Translations under genes and position numbers: made by a program
Assembly: GCF_022539665.2 (NCBI RefSeq)
Contig: NC_081337.1
Coordinates: forward strand, 922,239 to 986,238
Length of the DNA stretch: 64,000 nucleotides
Direction: 5' to 3'
From: Daphnia carinata
Taxonomy: Eukaryota; Arthropoda; Branchiopoda; Diplostraca; Daphniidae
The notes under the pieces: model-generated
Seen by the model: the letters and a program-made list of their open reading frames with translations, nothing else
Told to the model about the DNA's origin: nothing
Databases searched by the model: none
In this document: one piece after another, positions 56,284 through 64,000 of the stretch
How the letters are laid out: the number at the start of each line of letters is the position of its first letter
Position numbering within the stretch: the first letter of the stretch is position 1

Positions 56284-56429
56284 TCTGTAAGTTTAGAAAA
56301 ACAAAATAATAAAGTCATCATATGTTTGCCTCTTAAAAGTCTTCGATTAAAACAAGGATTGTGGTGAGTGACAAGTTATTCTAGTTGATAAATGCCTTGT
56401 TATTATTTTTGTTTTCAAAATAGGTTTCC

Positions 56430-56860
56430 TTTTTCTAGACTGGAGAAACGACCCATGTATTTTGGTGTGGAGGGAAACAGCACGTACTTGACTGGTGTCG
56501 TTTGCTGCTTGATGGGTGACACGATAGTCATTCGTCGTCGAATTTGGCGCATTGTCCAATGGACAATGCGAAGAAAAGCATATATATGCCTTTCTTCTTC
56601 TGGTCACTGCTGTTCGGACGAACCTCTGGATGTGCTTGAGAAGTTTGCGATGATGGCGAATAGATTGGCTCTTTATTGGCTGCTCCATTGTTACTTTTAT
56701 CCGGAGACATTTCCCCCCTCGAAGCGGATGGTTTAAATACTTTACTCAGATCTGCTACGCTTACCATGCTGTTCTTCTTAATGCGCGTGATACCAGTGCC
56801 CGTGGTATTACCAGTGCCCGTCTTGGTCGTAGTCCAGATACGACGCAGTCAGCGCATTTT
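56430..56860 (-). CDS. Probable exon(s) of the same unknown gene
   Basis: Two coding-like blocks. 56575-56850 reads TGTGNTTGTGITRIKKNSMV, then SVADLSKVFKPSASRGEMSP and SNNGAANKEPIYSPSSQTSQ. 56430-56560, in a different frame, reads RQIRRRMTIVSPIKQQTTPV, then KYVLFPSTPKYMGRFSSLE. The frame change implies an intron or a break between them; I cannot fix the splice sites. A possible donor, AGCATG then GTAAGC, lies inside the first block. No family recognised. Confidence 0.4.
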
Positions 56861-56892
56861 CTCACCAGCCAAATCAGCGAATCGGCCGATTT

Positions 56893-56979
56893 TCACTTGA
56901 CCCAATCGTAACGATGGATCTTTGTTCTCCTTGGACCTTTGGGAACCGGACCTCGATCAAGGACGTTCTCTCGAAGTAT
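56893..56979 (-). CDS. Small exon, basic peptide, unknown gene
   Basis: Acceptor AACATCAG, then ILRENVLDRGPVPKGPRRTK and IHRYDWVK, followed by TGA at 56895-56893. If the overlapping GTGAAA donor is used instead, the gene continues. It joins in phase 0 to the exon at 57060-57238. It could therefore be the end of one gene, with the exons to the left belonging to another. Confidence 0.45.
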   Translation of the reverse strand: MLRENVLDRGPVPKGPRRTKIHRYDWVK

Positions 56980-57059
56980 CTGATGTTGCATCCTTTTTAT
57001 TAAATATTTAAATTAATCAAGTTTTATTTTCAAATAGATATCGGATGAAAAGTGCATAC

Positions 57060-57238
57060 CAATCCTAGAACCAAGACTTCTTCGAAAGCGTCATCGGAAT
57101 CGAATGAATCACCGAAACTGTCGTGGTCGTAATCAAAAAGTGTCACGGAAGCTGCGGCTGCGCTGGACTGCAACCGCGGATTAATGACTTCGTAAAGCGC
57201 TTCGTAATGATGATCGTCGGCCAGATCATCGCTTTCGC
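57060..57238 (-). CDS. Acidic exon of unknown gene
   Basis: Acceptor GTTGATCCAG, then ESDDLADDHHYEALYEVINP, RLQSSAAAASVTLFDYDHDS and DSDDAFEEVLVLGL, and a good donor (ATTG then GTATGC). Strongly acidic and Ser/Ala-rich. The frame is also open upstream to an ATG at 57338 with a hydrophobic start, so a first exon beginning there is an alternative. Confidence 0.5.
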
Positions 57239-57469
57239 CTGGATCAACCGATTCAATCAAAAAGAGGTAAATATTTGAAAGACGTAGCAGATAGCAACAA
57301 AAGAATGTAAACAGTAAAGAGTCATTGGTCCCGTTCATTTTGAATATTCATTGTTATTTGTTGAATTTATATACACATTAGAGAATAAAAAATTATTTGA
57401 AAACGTTTGTTTTATTTTGTTTATTTTAAAATAAGGGTTGCAATATTTATATAAAGCATTTTGAAATAA

Positions 57470-57660
57470 AAGGGGTGGATAGGAGGGTTTTTGGAAGGTT
57501 TTGGGAGGCGGGAGCTCCAGTGGAGCTTGTCAGGAGTGTCACCGGGAGCCCGCAGGGAGCCTTTTAGGAATGATATAGGCATTCCCTAGGATGTCCCGGC
57601 CCTCCCACGCAATACTCCACAGGAGCTCCCACGGCATGTTTTGTGCCGTCTGGGACTGTC
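57470..57660. repeat. GC-rich GGGAG/CTCCC block
   Basis: A GC-rich island in AT-rich surroundings with GGGAGCTCC, GGAGCCCGC and CAGGAGCTCCCAC words that can pair with each other. No coding frame. Confidence 0.5.
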
Positions 57661-57689
57661 AGTCACATTTCTTTTTTAGACATGAAGAT

Positions 57690-58330
57690 AACTCAAAAGA
57701 AAAATACAATATAATTATGAAACAATTTACTTATGACCATTTGTTTCCGAGACAGATGTAAAGTTTTTTAGAATTATTTCAATTTCTACTGAACATTTTT
57801 ATTTGAAAAACGTTTTACTACTGATACACTGTTGCGAATGTCAAATATACTATTGATACAAATTTCTAAGTACGATACTTAAGAAACTTTTTACTAGTGC
57901 GATTCCGTCACAGTGATACGCACCCTTTACGTTATTATGAAAAATTTTACTTAAAGAGCAAGTTATTTACGAGTATAGTTTAGAGTTACTACATAATCAA
58001 AATATCAGTGGTATTTTTTATTTATGAAACACTTTACTTTCATCACTGTATATTTATGAGAGAAAAAAAAGGTTTTATTAAAAGCAACCTTTTACTAGTG
58101 CGATTCCGTCACTCTGGGATGTACCACCTTATGAAATAATTTACTAATGGCCATTTGTTTCAAAGAAATTAGTCAAGTTTTTCAGAATTTTTTCAATTCC
58201 TACTGAACATTATTATCTGAAAAACGTTTTACTACTGATACACTGTTGCGAATGTCAAATATACTATCGATACAAGTTACTAAAGTACGATACTTAAGAA
58301 ACTTTTTACTAGTGCGATTCCGTCACAGTG
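57690..58330 (-). repeat. Satellite-like array, minus orientation
   Basis: Reverse-complement copies of the 52.45-53.07 kb array, with the complement of GTGACGGAATCGCACTAGTA at 57892, 58094 and 58308. Unit order mirrors the left array. Long runs are nearly identical to it. Confidence 0.9.
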
Positions 58331-58382
58331 ATACGCACCCGCAGAGAGTATATAAGTGCGCCTTTATATATGTATATACATA

Positions 58383-58447
58383 CATTATTATTTGTTATAT
58401 ATTATTTGTTATATATTATTTGTTATATATTATTTGTTATATATCAT
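58383..58447. repeat. 14-bp AT tandem repeat, four copies
   Basis: ATTTGTTATATATT repeated four times, with a final TATATATC variant. Confidence 0.88.
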
Positions 58448-58586
58448 ACTTGTTTCTTATTATATTTATTTATTTATATTTTTATTGTTGCTAGAATTCA
58501 AACTTTTTCCATTACTTGTAAATACCCTAGAAATGGCATCAAAGGAAGCTGTTTATGCTCTATCTAGAAATTCCTTCATACATATA

Positions 58587-58830
58587 TACAGTACCCGCCC
58601 TTAGTATCTGAACACCAAGGGTTTTTGGGGCTTTTTTACACGGTGTCTTATGGCGGTAGGGTCCCTTGCGCAAAGGTAAAAAAGGGCCAGTAAAAATGAC
58701 GATAAAAAAATAAAATTTTGTTCTGACGTTAATTAAATAATGGGCTATTTAGCACTATTTTTTTTAATTTTTTATCTATAAGACTTTTTGACTTACATGC
58801 TAGTCATGTATTATCCGAACACCGCGTTGA
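58587..58830 (+). mobile_element. Tc1/mariner-like left end
   Basis: TACAGTACCCGCCCTTAGTA then TCTGAACACC resembles Tc1-type terminal repeats flanked by TA. CCGAACACC recurs at 58813. The right end is not seen; a hairpin MITE begins at 58955. Confidence 0.45.
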
Positions 58831-58954
58831 TCTTATAGGGTGCCTAATGACTACCTCATTTTTTAGAATTTTTTTTTTTAATATAAGGAAATGTTTTCTA
58901 GATGTCGCAATTACATTAATCGATAGGATATTCATTAAACTATATCCCATTTTA

Positions 58955-59254
58955 GTAGTATAACTTAATGTCATTTATTTTAAGAACGGGAATTTTTTAA
59001 AGTGAAGACTGTGCTAAGTTTTCCCGTCAAAAATAGTTTATCTTGTTCCCACTTGAGGCGCTGCCCTCATTACGCTTTTTCAGACAGCTAACACAGTTTA
59101 CTGTAAAAGCAGACGTATTTCTGTTTGCTTTTACGTAATGAGTTCAGCGCCTCAAGTGGAAACAAGATAAACTATTTTTGACGGGAAAAACTTAGCACAG
59201 TCTTCACTTTAAAAAATTCCCGTTCTTAAAATAAATGACATTAAGTTATACTAC
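58955..59254. mobile_element. 300-bp long-hairpin MITE
   Basis: Two arms of about 120 bp (58955-59074 and 59136-59254) are near-perfect inverted copies starting GTAGTATAACTTAATGTCAT, with only a few mismatches and a short centre. The structure and length are those of a MITE or snap-back element. Target duplication is unclear. Confidence 0.85.
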
Positions 59255-59887
59255 AATAGCAATGATACCAGTCCATATTCCTGTCCCGCTAAAATCGTGT
59301 TTTGTCGCAATAAAATACATTGAAAAATAGCCGATCTACAAAGAAAAGAATGCGGATCTTGAATATTTGCCGCAGCTATGTCAGCACGTATCAATGGATA
59401 TAGGTAGGCTACCTGACGAGAAAAGATAACTATACGACTGTTTTTGGAGACAATGTTGTATATATTTTCCCTGACTGTGAAAGAAAACGTTCCCTGCTGC
59501 CATGCATGCCGATGAGGGGGAACCGGGCTTTTAGATACGTACTTGCACTCAGTCACGACAAAACAGGCATTCAGTATTTACATGTCATCACACATTGCGG
59601 TAAAGAACGAAAATCATGCGTTCGAAATATCAACTAACCAATGTATTACCAATCAGAGTTGCTAAAATATCTTTTTGCTTTGTTGGAGGTCCACAGGAGG
59701 TGAGTGATGTGAATTTCAGCGACCTACAGAATTTCCGCATGATTTTGAAATAACTCAGATTACACAACGTCTGAAACGGACAATAGCAAATATTCCGTCA
59801 TGAAGGCGTCGAGGATAAATGACAATAATACGGCAGTGTTTGCGAGATTGAAGAACGAGAAAAAGATTGACCTGCAAATGGCAATGT

Positions 59888-59906
59888 GTCGGGGGGGGGG
59901 GGGGAG
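59888..59906 (+). repeat. Poly-G run
   Basis: A run of about 17 G residues followed by GGAGG words. It could form a G-quadruplex and is a likely length-error site. Confidence 0.8.
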
Positions 59907-59968
59907 GTAGGGAGGTAAACTGTTACAAAAAGAAAGAGCATGATCTAAGGGGTGTATAGTACGTCCAC

Positions 59969-60147
59969 CTCTTGCCTGTCGTCCGCCGCTGCTGCGACGC
60001 ATTGCCATTTCCAGGCCAATCTTGACCATAGGCTGACGTAGATGGTTTGCCGGTTCCACTAGTTGAGTCCATCGGTTTTCGCTCCGGCTGTTGCTCGACT
60101 CGAGGCGGAGAAAATAAACTGCTGCTTCTTCTTTCACTAATTGAAGG
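59969..60147 (-). CDS. Serine-rich exon of unknown minus-strand gene
   Basis: Acceptor AAATTTCAACAG, then SISERRSSSLFSPPRVEQQP, ERKPMDSTSGTGKPSTSAYG and QDWPGNGNASQQRRTT, ending at a possible GT donor (GAG then GTGGAC) or a GC donor seven bases earlier. Low-complexity, phospho-site-like composition similar to the exons at 55.6-57.2 kb, so it may be an upstream exon of the same gene. Confidence 0.5.
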
Positions 60148-60199
60148 CTGTTGAAATTTATTGCTGGGTAGCGCAATTTAACATTGTAATTTTAACATA

Positions 60200-61300
60200 C
60201 CAGGCCTAGAATCAATTTAAGCGATGGCTCTGCTGCTAGTTAAGCCAAAAGTGAAAACCAAACCCGTTGCTGCTTGAAAACACAAGCCAGACAACTGGTT
60301 CAACCTCCACTCCTTGGCTAAAACACAACCAAAGAGTGGATCTTACTCTAACTAATGCAAGTAAGACAACATTTTAAATTACTCATTTTAACTGAACAGT
60401 GACACACACGGTGACTTAATTACTCGTGACTTAAAAGACAAGCCAAAGGGTTTTAACTTTGAAATGACGTGTTATTGTCGTCATGTTTGTTTGACCAATG
60501 TAAGAAGTCATTCGATCACAATCCCTTTAAAGCCGGTCGTAGTTAAGGATGGTGGTGGCAATCTTGTACATTGAAATTTTGATTTCCATCATCGAGGAAG
60601 AGGCAGGGTGGAATTTCAAAATAGTAAAGTAGGGTAAAAGAGCGAATTGGGACAGCGTTTGGGCTAACAGCCTTTCTTATGGGGAATGCGTGTAAAGCCG
60701 ATCTGCTAATTTCGGACAAAAACCCTAATTCATTGGACATTTCTACTAATTCTGGACAGTCTTATTTTTAAAAACTAATTTATTCATTCGATTCAGTTTT
60801 TAATTCTGAATCGAATAGCTTAAGACACCGAAGGGGGTGCAATAGAAAAATATTGCGAAATTTATGTTTCAACAACCAAAACAATGAGCTGTCAAAACGA
60901 GACTTCATTTTTCAGGCCTGGTATTTTGCAATTGAAATTCACCCCAAAAACATAAAATATAGATTTTAAAAATTGTATTAAACACTTCGCTCTTTAAGTA
61001 GCCAATAGGTTATAGGTTCCACGGTAAAAACGAAAAAATAAATGTGATTCAAATTTTCGAGAAAAAAGCATAAGCACTTCCCGTAAACACGCCGTAATGT
61101 CCGAAATTTTAAACCGAAAAAAATTGTTTTTAACTTGCCCTATCCTACCAAATATCGCCGTAAGAATGTTCGTCGACTGTTTCGTAACAATGCGTTAAAA
61201 TTTGTTACTAACGTAGACATATACTATTCATTTAATTGCTGACTGATTTTAGTCTATTTTCCCATAAGCTCCCATGACGCTAAATCTGGACAGCAGACTA
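60200..61300. other. Non-coding stretch, likely intronic
   Basis: No exon recognised. One frame at 60543-60740 carries no known motif. The phrase ATAAGCTCCCATG at 61263 recurs at 61636, linking it to the repeat block that follows. Confidence 0.35.
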
Positions 61301-61329
61301 TATTGATTTGTATAAGTTGTATACAAAAA

Positions 61330-63480
61330 ATTACAAAATGTTTTTAGCACAGTCATAAGGCTTTGGCGTGCAAGTTTGGAAGTCGGTGGTTCAACCCTAC
61401 ATAGTGACTGATTGTATTTCATTGCTTACATATTCAGCTCACTTTTTTTAACCATACGAATTTTTTTTTTCAAGAGAGATTGTTAATTCATTTTAATCAT
61501 CCAAAGCTAACATTTTTCCAATTATTATTACTTCCCTGGGTTCGCCTAAATTCCGGTTATAAATCAAAAACTTCATCACCTTAGCCAGCTTACAATATTC
61601 ATCTAACCAGTGATGGCAATTTTCATATTTTTTACATAAGCTCCCATGGCACTAATTTGGGACATCAGAGTATAAACTAAATAACGTTGGTAGGTTGTGT
61701 TTCTGTTGTCAATCAACAGTGGCATAGTCGTACGGTGTTGGAACACCAACTCGAAGGTTGGTGGTTCAATACAGACTTGCCGCGCCGATCAATTTTCCGA
61801 TCTCGATCTCCGATGCGATCTTTTGAGTTTGATCGGATCGGGCGATCGTTTTTACCGATCTTTTTGTACGACATGTAGCGCTCAAAATTTACACTATTTA
61901 ACGAATTTAGCATTGGCTGTCACAGCGACAGTCACTGACGGCCATTGATGGTGAACACTAAACAGTTTCCCTCAATTGGCATTCGCAAAAATAGTAGTTT
62001 TATTTTTATTCAGCATGGCATATTCGTACGATGTTGGATTGCGAACTTAAAGGTTGACGGATCTATACTCTATGGGAACTACATACAAATTTTTTTCCCC
62101 TTATTTTCGAAGTTTTCGCCATTTGGTGAGATATTTTGAAATCACTAAGAACACCTTATACTAAAGCAATATCATCAATACTGGTATCAATAGATTCGTT
62201 TAAGTTTCCTTTACATGGCTGTTGAATATTTTATGAAAAATAGTGAGAATATTTATCAACACGAAGATTGATGGTTCAAATCGATTGGCGGTGAAATAGG
62301 ACTGAAACGAAATAGGACTGGAGAAATAGGACTGGAAATTTTCAGTCCTATTTCTACCAGAGAAATAGGACTGGGAGAAATAGGACTGATTTTTTAAAAC
62401 TTTTAGGACAGTCCTATTTCTCCATGGCATCAGTCCTATTTCTCCTCGGCATCAGTCCTATTTCTCCTTAGATATATTCCTATTTATTTTATTTTTTTCC
62501 AGTAGGTACGATATGCCTCCAATCCGGTAGGCAACATTTTGCGTAAGAGCGTCGGGTTATATCCATTTCCCTTTGTAAAAAGCCGATGGTGTTAACTCAT
62601 AAGTTAAATGGTTCACCAAACAAGTTAGAGTGCTACCGATATGGTAAGACTTGCTTATTAATCGTTGCTGATAGTTGTATGAGCAAGTACAACATGAGTG
62701 CAACTGGAAAAGTTATTTATGCACTAAAAAGTAAGAAAAATTTAATAAATATTTCTGTTGTGGCCGTTGTAGTATTTTATTAAATGAACTATTTAGATAT
62801 AACATATTTAATGGTCCCCTGCAATTTAAATTAAAATAGGATAAAAGGTAAATGTTTGGTGAACCATTTAAGTTATGAGTTAACACCATCGGCTTTTTAC
62901 AAAGGGAAATGGATATAACCCGACGCTCTTACGCTAAATTTTGCCTACCGGATTGGAGGCAAATCGTTCCTACTGGAACAAAATAAAATAAATAGGACTA
63001 TTTCTAAGGAGGAATAGGACTGATGCCGAGGAGAAATAGGACTGCTGGCATGAAGAAATAGGACTGTCCTAAAAGTTTTAAAAAGTCAGTCCTATTTCTC
63101 CCAGTCCTATTTCTCCGGTAGAAATAGGACTGAAACTTTCCAGTCCTATTTCTCCAGTCCTATTTCGTTTCAGTCCTATTTCACCGGCTACCTTCAAATC
63201 CAGTGGCAGAATATGAACAGTTAGCTTTGAGTAATTTTTCACTTTTTCGAACATTTTGTGAGATACTTTTACATCTGCAATGACACAGAATGACAAACTT
63301 GTTTAATCTTCCTCTGCATGGCTATTGCACATTATAAAAATTATGCGACAATATTCATGTAATCGATGAGGGCTATTCTTATTGCGAGCTGTATCATTCA
63401 TTAAAATTTCGGTGACAGTAGCTCTGTGGGAAGATGTTGGAATGGTAATTAAAGGATTGAAGGATAGATGCTTAATGGGA
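61330..63480 (+). repeat. Diverged tandem array with tRNA-like GGTTCAA boxes
   Basis: TTGG-AGTCGGTGGTTCAACCC (61376), GAAGGTTGGTGGTTCAATAC (61754), AAAGGTTGACGGATCTATAC (62051) and GAAGATTGATGGTTCAAATC (62263) look like box-B-type copies of one unit. Shared text downstream (GTGAGATA.TTTT, then TTTACATGGCTGTTGA against TCTGCATGGCTATTGC) ties 62.1 kb to 63.26 kb. This could be a tRNA-derived SINE array or a degenerate repeat. Confidence 0.4.
62283..63192. mobile_element. 910-bp foldback element with 8-bp target duplication
   Basis: Arms of about 335 bp (62289-62621 and 62854-63186) are inverted copies, separated by 232 bp of unrelated AT-rich DNA. Each arm holds several GAAATAGGACTG words in both orientations, so the arms themselves fold. 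TTCAAATC flanks the element on both sides (62275-62282 and 63193-63200), an 8-bp duplication as made by hAT-type transposases. No transposase is encoded. Confidence 0.88.
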
Positions 63481-63827
63481 TAAATATTTATTATTTTCCA
63501 TTATTGTTTTTTTTATCACATTTTGTGTGATATTGTGGAATTGCATGTTTGTAAGAAAAAGTAGGGAGTTTTAGTGAGTTCCTTGGGATCCTTTTGTGTG
63601 ATTTTAGAGAACAAGAAAATAAAGCGTATTTCCTCAACAATGAAAACAAAAAAAAAGCAGTGTAATTTCACAGTAACATGACAAGTGGCTAGTAAAACAA
63701 GCGGTAAATGTATAAAAAAAAACCTATTTGCTGGCACTTTTTCCTTTAACGTCCTTGTTTCTTTAAAGTAAAATAGATTGAATTAAAAATCAAGCAGAAA
63801 ACTGGAAACTGAAAAGCTTTTGCTTAC

Positions 63828-64000
63828 TTGACAAAGGTGTCCATGCAAGTTGGACAACAAAAGCTGGGGATGCCATGTTCCTTAAGGTTATCCATACCGA
63901 AACAGGTCTCATGAATCCACGAATCACAAACCCTACATTGGTTGCAATCATCCTCTGTACCTGTGCTTTTACACAGCATACAGAGAACACGTAGCAACTT
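63828..64000 (-). CDS. PHD-finger-like exon, runs off the window
   Basis: The minus-strand frame reads LCMLCKSTGTEDDCNQCRVC, then DSWIHETC and FCCPTCMDTFVK. The CxxC...CxxC...W-IHxxC...CxxC pattern is that of a PHD zinc finger (Cys4-His-Cys3). It ends at a strong splice donor (GTCAA then GTAAGC, phase 2). PHD fingers read histone tails or mediate protein contacts, but PHD-like fingers also occur in some LINE ORF1 proteins. The consensus donor favours a host gene. Its 5' part lies beyond the right edge; downstream exons may be those at 60 kb and 55.6-57.2 kb. Confidence 0.6.

Noticed and set aside
52454-58330. A single large terminal-inverted-repeat transposon (5.9 kb)
   Set aside because: The interior contains host-like spliced exons and no transposase, and the arrays are tandem units rather than single-copy ends. 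Kept as two mirrored arrays.
62586-62783. 65-residue frame in the loop of the foldback element as a transposase
   Set aside because: Too short, no catalytic motif, and partly within the inverted arm.

Overview
The window looks like a euchromatic segment of an arthropod nuclear genome. Spliceosomal introns, Ty3/gypsy, BEL/Pao and LINE retroelements, foldback/MITE repeats and a PMS2-like exon pair all point to a eukaryote. A crustacean such as a water flea is my best guess, but that is inference from the transposon mix and base composition. No marker gene fixes the species.

Left third (1-30 kb): mostly a graveyard of mobile elements. A Ty3/gypsy element with 96-bp LTRs, a tRNA-Leu-type primer site and a 5-bp target duplication (821-5560) is nested inside an older BEL/Pao element. 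That element abuts a second BEL/Pao copy, and a third lies at 19.4-21.2 kb. Between and after them are a helicase fragment, LINE 3' ends, tandem repeats, a dispersed Tc1-like repeat present twice with one module inverted, two covarying hairpins exactly 200 bp apart, LTR-retroelement gag debris and a two-exon PMS2-like fragment.

Centre (31-46 kb, minus strand): one giant, intron-poor gene. Two very long exons (about 5.2 and 9.0 kb) join in phase across a 577-bp intron and would encode about 4,725 residues. In order they hold a cysteine-bearing N-terminus, a coiled coil, collagen-like Gly-rich repeats, a second coil, a long helical region, a complete SecA-type ATPase core, a hydrophobic segment resembling latrotoxin C-terminal domains, a circularly permuted OTU-like Cys/His pair and a DNA/RNA non-specific endonuclease-like module. 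The last part continues in another frame and a further 3' exon. This layout resembles polymorphic toxins and effectors of intracellular bacteria, now carried as a spliced nuclear gene. It is the most interesting object in the window.

Right third (46-64 kb): a LINE fragment, a tandem duplication, an oppositely oriented pair of satellite-like arrays, a near-perfect 300-bp hairpin MITE and a 910-bp foldback element with 8-bp target duplications. Among these lie exons of one or more minus-strand host genes: serine/proline-rich exons at 55.6-57.2 kb and 60 kb, and a PHD-finger-like exon running off the right edge.
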